From positions 7,491 through 71,490 of the forward strand of contig VXCM01002830.1 in NCBI GenBank assembly GCA_014773175.1: a stretch of 64,000 nt of DNA, read 5' to 3'. Within the stretch, counting starts at the first letter, position 1. Every line of letters starts with the position of its first letter. The DNA is from Lucifuga dentata. Taxonomy: Eukaryota > Chordata > Actinopteri > Ophidiiformes > Bythitidae. Shown here piece by piece: positions 49,799-62,424 of this stretch. The notes beneath the pieces were generated by a model, which was not told where the DNA came from, did not search any database, and saw only the letters and a list, made by a program, of their open reading frames with translations. The translations under genes were made by a program, and so were the position numbers.

Positions 49799-52700
49799 GT
49801 GAGAATGTTCACACACTGTTGTCTCTCATTTATTTCTCATTGCCTTGTCATAATTCCATTTTTCTTTTTGTCAGATTTTTTCATTTAGTAGTGTAGCATT
49901 TGTGTGTTACTTGACTAGTCTGTATTTTTATCGATTGCCCTTGATTGATTCTCCACTTGACTGTTGGGGGGAGTTTTTATTTATGTATTGTTCATAGTGT
50001 TCTGTTTATTTATGTGGACAAGTTAGGTGGTTTATCTGATACTCAGGCCACAAATGTTATGAAATGTTATTGCTTGAAATCATGTCATAGCTTGTCTATG
50101 ACCACAAATCATTCCATCACCTCTTCTCTTTGCACTGAGGCATGCACACCTTCCTCAGAGACAGGTTGTATAGATATATGCTTAATGCTGAACAGGATGT
50201 TTATGTCTTGTTAGGAACGAAGATGCAGGAAATTGTTGTTTCCAGGGGAAAGATCCTGGAATTATTGCGGCCAGATGCCAACACAGGCAAAGTTCACACT
50301 CTGCTCACAGTGGAGGTGTTCGGCATCATAAGGTCCCTGATGGCCTTCAGACTCACTGGAGGAACCAAGGGTGCGTATTCAGTTGTGTCACCTGCATGTA
50401 TTTGTAATTACAGGTGTAGGTTCTATTCTATATTATAGTGTATTTCTCAGAAGCACACATCAGTATGTCGTACGGAAATAGTTTTGTTTGTCAGCATCTT
50501 GTCAAGCCTGGCCCCCAACAATATGACTTCTAAAGCAATAAATTAAAAGTGAAAATAAATCGTCTCTGTCCATCCACAATACCCCGGTAACAGTTTGCAT
50601 TGCTGATAGTGGTGTTACTGTGTATATTTGTATTTTGCAGATTATATTGTGGTGGGAAGTGACAGTGGACGTATTGTAATCCTGGAATATCAACCCTCAA
50701 AAAACATGTTTGAGAAGATTCATCAGGAAACGTTTGGGAAAAGCGGCTGCCGACGCATCGTCCCTGGACAGTTCCTGGCTGTGGACCCTAAAGGCAGAGC
50801 TGTCATGATAGGTACCAGATGATTAAAAAAAAAAAAAAAANTAAAAAAAAAAAAAAAAGTTAGAATATTTGTTTGAATGAAAATAGATGAGCCTGAAAAA
50901 AGCATTTTTCATACAAGAATGCAGCAGATTCTTAGAGACACCTTTCGGTATAACTCAGTCCACTCCACTACAAACCATGCCTCTGATACAGTGTCAACAT
51001 AGTGAACATTATAAGGGGCAGTGGTGTCTTAAAGGTTAGAGAAGTGAGTTTTGTGACCAAAGGGTCTCCAGCTCAATCCCTGAACTGGCAGGAGAAATCA
51101 GGATTGGGGAGTGAATGAGCAGCGTCTGCTCCTCCCCCATTATCACCACTGAGGTGCCCTTGAGCAAGGTACCTAACCCTCAAATGCTCCAGTGGAGCTT
51201 CTCAGTGGCCAGCAGAGAAGTCTGTGGTTGTACTGGTTAGCTTCCCAGTGTGAATGTTTGTGAGCAACAGAGCATTTGATGCTCAGTAAACTACCCCGGA
51301 TAAATATAGGTTAAAAAAAAAGAAGCTTAACAAAGGAATGACTTAATGTGGGATTGCATGAGATATTACGGGTGAATGAATAATCTGGAAACTCACTATT
51401 CTTATTACTGCATTGTAAATGAAATGATGAATTTGCAAAGTCTTATTTTTTTCCCTCTCTAGGAGCGATTGAGAAACAGAAGTTGGTTTATATTCTGAAC
51501 AGAGATGCAGCTGCACGACTCACCATCTCCTCCCCGCTCGAGGCCCATAAAGCAAACACGCTAGTCTACCATGTTGTCGGGGTAGATGTAGGCTTTGAAA
51601 ATCCCATGTTTGCCTGCCTCGAAATGGACTATGAGGTAAGATCATGAAAACGCAGGGTAATCATTACGTGAAAACACGTGCTGGCTAGTTGGATTGGGAT
51701 TATGGATGATCACACATAAAAGTGCTGTAGAAAGGATGAGTTTGTCATGTCTCTTCTCTATCACTGGAGAAAGAATTACCATCTGTGATTTCAGCACATA
51801 TATGTAGTTATGAAGATAAATTATAAATGTGATTAATTATGTATGGTGTACTATTCCTCTATAAACTACTTTTGTGCATACAGCCTTTTCATTGCCATCT
51901 ATCAGTTTGTACACTGTTGGATGTTTTTCACACATAGTTAAGTGTATAGTTTTGAATTAATTCCTATCACAGACCTAATAAAGGCCCAACTTTGCCAGCT
52001 TCTGAACTGGTAGGTTGACATTTGCTCTTTGCAGGAAGCTGACAATGACCCTACAGGAGAAGCTGCAGCCAACACACAACAGACGCTCACCTTTTACGAG
52101 TTGGACCTGGGCTTGAATCATGTGGTTCGCAAGTACAGCGAGGCTTTGGAAGAACATGGGAATTTTCTCATTACTGGTAAGTGTGGTGCACACACAAGGG
52201 CTCCAGAATAGCTGTTGATTATCAGCTGCTTGGATGAATCGAAACAAAGGAACTCCAATAGAAAATAGCTTCACGTGTCCTATGAAACTGAAACTTTTTA
52301 AGGATTCGAGTTATTTTCACAACAAAATGCTTTTGATTCACCCTAAATTGTATGACTATGAGCGTAGCCTGTTTTAAGATCCCAAATGTGAGTAAAAACA
52401 TATCACATCAGACTGCCTCTCTCTCTGTCTAGTTCCTGGTGGTTCAGATGGGCCGAGTGGAGTTCTGATCTGCTCAGAAAATTACATCACTTACAAGAAC
52501 TTCGGGGACCAGCCTGACATTCGCTGTCCGATCCCGCGACGCAGGGTAAGACTGACAATGAAGAACATGAGAAGCGTGATTCATTTATAATCTCTTTAGC
52601 AGCCTTCGTGTGCTGGTTTATACCACTGATTATCCTGTCTTATAGCTTTGTGCAGCTTCATGTGCTGCAGATTAAGTCATGAAAACTCAGGGTAATCATG

Positions 52701-55700
52701 TGAAAACACAGGCTGGCTTGTTGGTTAGGATTATGGATGATCACACATCACAGTGCTGTAGAAAGAATGAGTTTGTCATGTCTCTTCTCTGACTATCACT
52801 GGAGAAAGAATTATGTTCTCTGATCTCAGCACGTTTATGTAGTTATGAAGATAAATAGTAAATTTACGAGTCATGTGTCATGTTGTTATTTGTCTTAGTG
52901 TTCACTGTTTGCATATTTGTCCCTCTTCTTTAGAATGATCTGGATGACCCGGAGCGCGGAATGATATTTGTCTGCTCGGCCACCCACAAGACCAAATCCA
53001 TGTTCTTCTTCTTGGCCCAGACTGAGCAGGGAGACATCTTTAAAGTTACCCTAGAAACTGATGAGGAAATGGTGAGCAAATTGGAGGGGTGAGGGTGCCC
53101 TTAAAATGGACATGGTGATACGTTCATCAGATTACATCATTTTATCAGTTTGGTGATGTGTTGACCTGGTCACCAAGCCGCAGTTCCTAAATCTTGATGA
53201 ATGCCACTCTGTTACTCTGTTTCATAAATCACATATGCTGTTCTGAAGAACTTTGTTCAATTTTCAATCTCAACTTCCAAATGAATACTAGAGCAGTTGA
53301 AAACCGCACACCATTACTTTGACTGTAGCCTGCTGAAGCAAGTCTGTTTGCCTGCTTTTTTTGTCTTTTATTTTTGAAGACAAATTTAACTTTAGGGTCT
53401 CCGAAATACATATTGACAACGCTTTCATGATGGCAGAAATGTCTTGCCAAAAGCGAGCACCATAACATTCTGAACGAATTTGTGTCTTTTTCTTAGGTCA
53501 CAGAAATCAGGCTGAAGTACTTTGACACGATCCCTGTAGCAGCAGCCATGTGTGTCCTGAAGACTGGCTTCCTGTTTGTATCTTCAGAGTTCGGAAACCA
53601 GTAAGTATCAGCCTCCGTGTTCTAGGGCTGGGCGATAAATCGATTTAATCGATTAATTTGAGTTTACATTTTGGCACAATGTCTAAAGTGGCTAAATCGG
53701 AAAATCGAATTACAAACGTTGTTTATATTTTCACGTGTCCGTGAGGGTCCACAGCTCCGCCTGCAGCAGACACAGACACGATTTCCAATCTTACCAATCA
53801 ACAGTCTGTCACGTTCGTGGATGTCACGCCCACGAAGCTTTCAGCAGGTCAGACATGCTAGCAAGATGCTAACAAACACTTCGACTGAAGATGAGCTCGT
53901 TTCTAAAAAAGGTAATGTCGCTTCATCATTTGGAAGTTGTTCAGTTTTGCACTTCACAGCGTGGAGCTCCTATAAACTTTACAGACCCATTTGCTCCACG
54001 CTTCACGGCGTGCAGCAAACGGGTCTGTAGGTGGAATACTGTAACATGTCAGAGCATCAAGCCAGAGGCAGCAGACAGGAACCTGGACGTTGCTGCAAAA
54101 ATCTTTTGTTTTAAAAGTTTTTGGTTAGAAAGCCCGACAATTTATTATTTTAATAAAGAAAATACTCATTTGAATNAAAAAAAAAAAAAAAAAATCAATT
54201 TAAATCAAAAATTGGCCATCAGTGTGAAAAAAATTGAGATTTTATTTTTAGGCCATATCGCCCAGCCCTGCCGTGTTCTGAAGAAGCCCTTTGGATGAAC
54301 GACGACAATGTCTTCAATCTAAATAATCTCGTTAAGTAGTTACACTTTAGCTGTGTAGATATCTTAGAAGCTGGATGACTGACACGAAATTCTTGTTGTT
54401 CTGCCTGTTTCCGTAGTTACCTGTACCAGATTGCTCACTTAGGAGACGATGATGATGAGCCCGAGTTCTCATCTGCAATGCCATTGGAAGAAGGAGACAC
54501 TTTTTTCTTCCAGCCCCGCCCCCTAAAGAACTTGGTGCTGGTGGATGAACAGGAGAACCTGTCACCCATCATGTCCTGTCAGGTACGTTTGTGTGTGTGC
54601 GTGCATGTGTATTTTCATCCATATAATTTCTCCTGTAATCTGAGAATTGCTTGACATTGTTTTCTCGTCCTGTTTGTTTCTTCTTGTTTTTGTGACATCT
54701 GATTTAACTACAATTCCAGCCAAAACTAACATCAGTGGCAAAATAATATGCAACTCTGCATGTGTGTCTGTGTGTGAGCTCATTGTCCACTCCACTTTTG
54801 CTATTTCTGACAGATTGCTGATTTGGCCAATGAAGACACGCCTCAGCTGTATGTGGCCTGTGGACGAGGACCCAAATCGACACTCAGGGTCCTTAGGCAC
54901 GGACTGGAGGTACACACACATTTTGTGCATTTTATGCACGTGCATATACATTCATGCATTGTGTTTCTCACACACATTCTGAGTGTTGGCTGTGCAAGTG
55001 ATGAGTTTATCATGTCTCTTCTCTGAATAAAACCTGAAGAGTCTGTAAAATACTCTGATCTCAGCAGTAGCCACAGGTCACGTGCACAGCGGCGTTCATT
55101 TGCATGTGGGAGTCTGGGAGATTTGAATGAGGGTTAGAAAGATGGGCATGGGTCGGGTTATGGTTAAGGATATTGCCAAGTGTTTTGTGATGTAAACCCT
55201 GAAATCAAGACAAATCAAATCAGATGTGAAACTGCAACCAACAAAATTACTGTGAAAGAACTAGAAAATATGTACAAAACATACACTATCGAACCTACAG
55301 TTAAAATTATTTTCTGATTACAGTATGATAAAACACATAATGTTTGGTAAATATTGTCTTCTCTTTTAATTCCTCCTCTTCCACACCTTTGTCTTCTGTT
55401 CCTTCTTTACTTCTCTGTTAGGTTTCAGAGATGGCTGTGTCTGAGTTGCCTGGTAACCCCAATGCTGTGTGGACTGTACGCAGACACGTGGAAGGTAACA
55501 GAGAACTGGTTGTACATCATACACACTTTACAGGCGTGTTTCTAGACTTTGTTGCCAGGTTAAGCTGGTAATGTGTTTGTCTGTTGGCTGTAATACCACA
55601 ATACATGCTTTGACATGGCCTGTTAATCATATCAGTTTTCAGATCATTTAAATGGCAAAATCTACAATAGCGACAGATCTTTGATTTCTACTTGGCTGCT

Positions 55701-58700
55701 TGGATCTCTTGCAGTGCAAACTCTTCTACTTTTATTTCTACTGTGTAATAAGTCAAACACACCTTCATAAACTAATGAAGTTAATGCGTTGGAGCCCCAC
55801 AATTTCACTGTTGTTTAACGTTGATTAATAAGATTTGATCACTGTTCCTCATATCTTTAGCTTTCTGTTATTTTTTTTTCATTAGATGAATTTGATGCCT
55901 ACATCATTGTGTCGTTCGTCAATGCTACTCTGGTTCTGTCCATTGGAGAGACTGTTGAGGAAGTGACGGATTCTGGATTCTTGGGAACGACACCCACTCT
56001 TTCCTGCTCACTGCTTGGTGAAGATGCCCTAGTCCAGGTAGGTGAAATGTACTTTTAAATTCACCTTCTCTCATATCAATAAGCGCACTAAATAGCTGGA
56101 GTGCAGTTTTGACCATTTTGGATTTTGCATATTGATATTTGCCATCATAAAGTTGATAGTGCCATTGAACCAATTAATGGAACTTAACATAAGGAGCCAG
56201 TATACATACTGAATCTGTGAGAATTGTCTTATGTTTTATGGCCCAGGAATCTGTTGTGTATTGAAGCGGCAACAAAATGATATACAGTACTTTGATACAG
56301 TATATTGATAACTGCACTGGCAGAAAAAAAAAATAAAATGGGTTACTTTGTAACTTGCTTTTTCCTTTTCTCCCTTGCTTCTCTGTCCAGGTTTACCCAG
56401 ATGGTATCCGCCACATTCGAGCAGACAAACGTGTCAACGAGTGGAAGACGCCTGGGAAAAAAACAATTGTCCGGTGTGCTGTGAACCAGCGACAAGTGGT
56501 CATCGCCCTCACTGGAGGGGAGTTGGTGTACTTTGAGATGGATCCGGTAAGCATGGAAAGCAGATGTGTCTATGCATGCGGATAAATATTTGAATGTAGA
56601 TATGATCAAAATGGCTAACTCTTTTTTTTTTTTTTTTTTTTTNTTTTTTTTTTTTTTTTTTTACCCCTTGACGGGGCGTGCTTGAAGAAAATGTGCTGCA
56701 TGTTTTTGTTTTCATCACCTCCATTTTCTGGTGTCTGCCTCTTCTCTTCCTCGTTGACAGAATTTTTAGGGGAAAAAAGAAAGATGACCAAAACTGCATA
56801 TTAATAACTTTGTACTCTTCTCTCTCTCCCTCCTTCTTTCTCTCTGTAGTCCGGCCAACTGAATGAGTACACAGAACGGAAGGAGATGTCTGCCGATGTG
56901 GTTTGTATGAGTCTGGCCAATGTTCCTCCTGGTGAGCAGCGCTCTCGTTTCTTGGCTGTTGGACTGGTCGACAACACTGTCCGAATTATCTCCCTGGACC
57001 CCTCGGTATGAACAGAAATAAGAGTTTACTTATGTAAAAGACCCTTTTCACAGGGTTTCTAACCAACACCCAACCATCTGTGAAAACATTAAAAACTAAG
57101 GGCCAGATTCATAAACTGTAGTGCATGATTTACCGCATCGCTATGCGCAAATATCATGGCGCAACCACGTTCCCTCATTTATAAATGCCTGTTAGCGACA
57201 TATTTTAGCGTTTGCCTTGAAAGAGGCATTACTGTGATATTTCCTGATTTACATGTCTCAGTAGTATTCATAAAACCGACCGACACACAAAAATTAAGAC
57301 CTGCTTCAGTCTGGTGGTAAATTTCAGCGATATGAAATCTGGGTGATGTTTAAAACTGTATTTGCCTCACGTGTTTAATTATCAGTGACTTTGATAAACT
57401 CACTCAGCTGATCAAGTCAGTTTTTAAAGGGTTCTTGTCTGCCTCCTCTGCTGCCCCCACACCCACCCCCACCCTGCGCAGCATGATCACAAACTACAGA
57501 GGCTAATATGCATGTTTACTGTTACTTTAGTGTCAGGTCTTTTAAAACAAGGAGCTCTAAAGCAGAATGTGTTGTTTCCTTTGCTGATTTATCACTTTAA
57601 AACCAGATGAATCAGGATAAATGGTGGCTGATAAATATACAGCAGCTCATTAACATGCTGATCTCGATTGGCTTTTACCTGTCACACCTCACACAGCAAC
57701 AATACCTTAATGTGACAGCGGTGCGCTGAATATTGTAGGAGAAGTTTTATGAATGAGCTTAAATTATCACAGCATGCATTAAGGAAACGCTACCCTTCTT
57801 ATCGCCATTTTTTTATGAATCTGGGCCTCAGTGTGTCTTTATAACATTCATTTCGGCTGGTCTACACATTGCTCTGCTTGTTTTCAGATGTGTTTTCTGT
57901 ACGTTGAAAATACCCTAATGATTTTGAATGTTACTTTTGTACAGGACTGTCTTCAGCCGTTGAGTATGCAGGCTTTACCAGCCCAGCCAGAGAGTCTGTG
58001 TATTGTGGAGATGGGAGGAATCGAGAAACAGGATGAACTGGGAGAAAAGGGAACCATTGGATTCCTCTACCTCAACATAGGGCTGCAGGTGTGTTTCTCA
58101 CTCACTTGTGTGATTCCAGTATTTGTTATTAAATATGACAAAAATACACATAAGACAAAGTCATATGCATGCATTGCTGACTGTGATGCATGGTGATAGA
58201 TACAGGAGGAAAACTATGAATTCCATTTGCAGCATGTGTTTATGAAGCCATAAACACAGATATAAAAGTCACACTTGCTCTTTTTGATGCACATCCATCT
58301 TATTGTCAAGGAAGATCATATAATAGCAATGTAATGTGTGTGTGTGTTTGTGTTTGATCCTCTTTCTCAGAATGGTGTGCTGCTGAGGACGGTTTTGGAC
58401 CCAGTGACTGGTGACCTGTCAGATACCAGAACACGCTACCTGGGGTCACGACCTGTTAAACTCTTCAGAGTTCGGATGCAGGGACAGGAAGCTGTACGTC
58501 AGTCACAGTCCACTTAGTGGGGTTGTCTGTGTGTGTGGGTGTGGTGGGGCGAGGGTAGTCTGACCCTGTAGATTTTCTGCCTTTTCTTTGTGTTAATGTG
58601 AATTACAAGTAGATGAATTGTTGTGGCTCTTATGAAGGACAGAGGTCAGGATGTAGTTTATTCTCACATTGAGTCTTTAAAAACAGGAAGAGCAGGGCAT

Positions 58701-61700
58701 GAATTTCTGATGATGCAGGAGTTTGGAGACTTTAATATGAATCTACCTTCCTCTCCTCTTCCTCATGTCTTCCACCAGCCCAGCTAGACACACATAGGTG
58801 CCATTTATTAGATTATGTAGTTTAAATGGTTGCACTGACTATTTTCACTTTACTCCATTGCTTATTCTTTTTTAATGAGAATATGTTAGTGAATGAAATA
58901 CAGTAAACTGGGTAGTTGATCATTGTGACATATTAACTATAAATTAGGTAGCTGATTGTTTATTTTACTTCATTTCAAAAAGATTTTGACTGCTGATCTG
59001 AATAAATAAGGTAGGAAAAAATGTTTAGCTCCGTGTGCTTGGGCCCTTGTTGTAATTTTCTCATTTTATTGCCTATGAAGCGATTTGATTAATAGTGGCA
59101 GCAGTTTTTGTTGCACCATTATTGTCATTATTGTCTTCGTGTCTCTCACTGACAGGTCTTGGCGATGTCCAGTCGCTCCTGGCTCAGCTACTCATACCAG
59201 TCTCGCTTCCACCTGACACCTCTGTCATATGAGACTCTGGAGTACGCTTCTGGCTTTGCCTCTGAGCAATGTCCAGAGGGCATAGTGGCCATTTCCACCA
59301 ACACACTCAGGTACAGATGCACACCGCTCCAGCTGGACATTTATGCATGTTCCTTAATTAGACCTAGATAGTTTTTCATGTTAAATTGACGAGCCTGAAA
59401 AGTTTGAGAAAGGCACCAAAATTCTAGTGTAAAGTATGGAAATGCATTACTGTTGAGCCCAGAGACGCAGTTACTTGTATGACTGCTGTCACTTCTGGTA
59501 ACGGGACATTTATTTATGGGATCTTTAGATTTAAATGGCTGATTTGCTTCCTGACAAACATGAGGTCAAAGTTGTAAAATTCAGTCAAGAAATAAAGATG
59601 TGGAAAAATGTTTGCCAAATAGAAAGCAATCATACAATGTAATAAGTCTGTCAGTGAGTAAATGTCTTGTTTGCTTTGGGCTCAGGGTCAAGTTGGTTGC
59701 GAAATACTGTAAAAGACAATTGAAGTCTCATTAAGATGAAGTTCACATCATTTGATAATTTAAATAATCATGCACAGAACAACTTCCCCAACAGTAAAAC
59801 CAACAGTTTGTGATGGCAGTATAACCCTTGGAGCTTATAGTGATAACATTCATTCCAATACAGCAGTCCTGTAATAAAAAGTAAGTTCCTGAAACCTAGT
59901 AATTTTTAGTTGTTGTTGACACTGTCACAGAGGTTTTGATTCTGCTCTGTGGTCATGAAAGAGGTGGTCAAAATACTAGAAACACCCTGAAATATAATGC
60001 AATCAAAAGCTCCACAAAGTACAGCCTCAAAGTGTGTTGTGAAATTGAGTAAACTCACAAACAGCTGAAATAGCATTCTGAGAAAAACTGAACATTTTAA
60101 GTAAGATTTCATTGCACAGCGGTTTTATTGCATTACATTACATTGTACAGGTGTGTCTATTTTTCTGGCTACTGAGTGCATATAGAAGCTCTATACTTCT
60201 CAGCTGAAAAGCATTTCTTACAGCCTCTCCTGTCTTTCATCTGTCTTACAGAATCTTGGCATTGGAGAAGTTGGGTGCCGTCTTCAACCAGGTGGCCTTT
60301 CCCTTACAGTACACGCCAAGAAAATTTGTCATCCACCCAGAGACTAACAACCTGATTTTAATCGAAACTGACCACAACGCTTACACCGAAGCCACCAAAG
60401 CTCAGAGAAAGCAGCAGATGGCTGAGGTATGAAGTGCGTCGACAGTGAGTAATAAATCTCTGTAACCCTGCTGGCAAAATCTCTTTCAAGTCAAAATCTG
60501 TAAAAGGTTTTCAGGGTCCTTTTTTGCTTCTCCATCACGTGGTTAATAACCGTCACTAGTGGACAAGATGGGGTTAGAGGAGGTACAGGTTGGAGCTACT
60601 GCAGCTCCATCCCGTTATTCCCAGCTAATCCTCAACCTGCATCTGGGTGATTTTTAGTTGAGAGGCTACTGAGCCCATTGATCCTGATTGTGCAGGACAG
60701 GAACAGAATGACATCACGCCTGGAAGCATGATATAGACTTCCAACAAACCAGGCTACACAAAGCATTATGGGAAATATAACTCATGCACATGCACAGACC
60801 ACCGAAAATGAGCATCAACACCACCTAGTTGACAGAAGTCACCTGTAGTTGAGACTAAATTACCTTCTTTCTTCCTTTGAACCTGCTCTCTGTTATATGT
60901 GCTTCCATGATGGAGATAGATTGTGTTCAGTCACTTTATTGCCATATGTAACTGTAGTTATCAGACTGTGCTGCTCTGGAAAGTAGTTGTTTTGTGTTCC
61001 ACAGCTGCAGTTTTTCTACTGCCATGTCCCCTCTCTGATGCCTGACTTCCTTCTCTCCTCCCTCTGTTCTCACCACCCATTTCAATGAACAATTACGGAA
61101 AAAGAGAAAATAAAACATAAAATCATAACTTGGATGTAACAGTTATTTGACATTAAGTTGTATCCCAGGTGGCTGAATAGAGCAATATTTTCTTAATCTT
61201 TGGACAGTTATCTAGAGAGTGTGCCATGTTTGATTGCTTATTTAGATATTTTCAACTTCAGTGTTTGTTTCGATTAAAAATTTGTTTTACAATAGAACAT
61301 TGCAATTTTGGTTTATCTTCATACAAAATATTGGGATTTTGGTGTAATTACTTTTGCAATATAACCTAATTATAACGCAGTAGATTAAACTAAAATTGGT
61401 AACAATAGCACCACCATAATATTCTTCTTAGTGCAGCTTGTGTCATTTTAGAACCAGTTCATTAGGTTAGTTAGATCAGGCCTTCCATCCTTGAGCTCAC
61501 CTCCTGCTTTTTGTTGCGGTTTCCCCTGCAGGAGATGGTGGAGGCTGCTGGAGAGGATGAAAGAGAACTGGCTGCTGAGATGGCTGCTGCCTTTCTCAAC
61601 GAGAATCTTCCAGAAGCCATTTTTGGAGCACCTAAAGCTGGAGCTGGGCAGTGGGCCTCGCTGGTGCGACTGGTCAACCCCATTCAGGGGTCGACCCTTG

Positions 61701-62393
61701 ATCAAGTGCAGCTAGAACAGAATGAAGCTGCATTCAGGTGAGATGACTGTCAGTGAGAAACAAAAGGAAGGGCGGACTTATTTATGTTGTGAAGGTCACA
61801 TTAAATGGCGTTTGTACAGATAGAAGAACATAGGATTGCCTTCATTTTAGGGATGTGAGGGATGGATTGACACATGGAAGTAAAGGAAAAGGTTTAACAG
61901 AAACACAGTCATGCAGTCACAGCTGCACACAAACAAGAAAAGTTATTGGAACAGAATGATTATACAGTAAACCTGAACCAAAGTTGAGACATTTGTTCTA
62001 ATGGGTGTAGGTGATGTGGATGAATTGGTGTACTTATGAGATTAAAACAGGTAATAAGTGAGTTAGAGATTGCAGGAATAAGTCGAAGTATTACCATAAC
62101 GTGAAATTCTGGTCTGTCTAAGTGATAAACTACTGAAATTTGAGAAGTATGGAGCAAAGAGAGAGATTTGGGGAGTTCGATCAGTTTCTTGGTGGGTAGG
62201 TATGGGGTTATTGTGGTAATGAAGTCGAGGGTCAGAGGTAATGTGTGTTTAGCATTACCTTTGACCTTGAGCTGTTTTTTGTTATTCCTTCCTCTCTCTC
62301 ATCAGATCTCCTACATTATAGCCATGTTGTTCCTACCTATGAATTAACTGGCAGATGCCAACATTTCCATTTTGAACTGGCAGACAAATAGGC

Positions 62394-62424
<31 letters not shown>

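Noticed and set aside
53671..54298. Frames of 119 and 135 codons in sf3b3 intron 8
   Set aside because: Both lie inside the non-autonomous hAT element and show no transposase motif.
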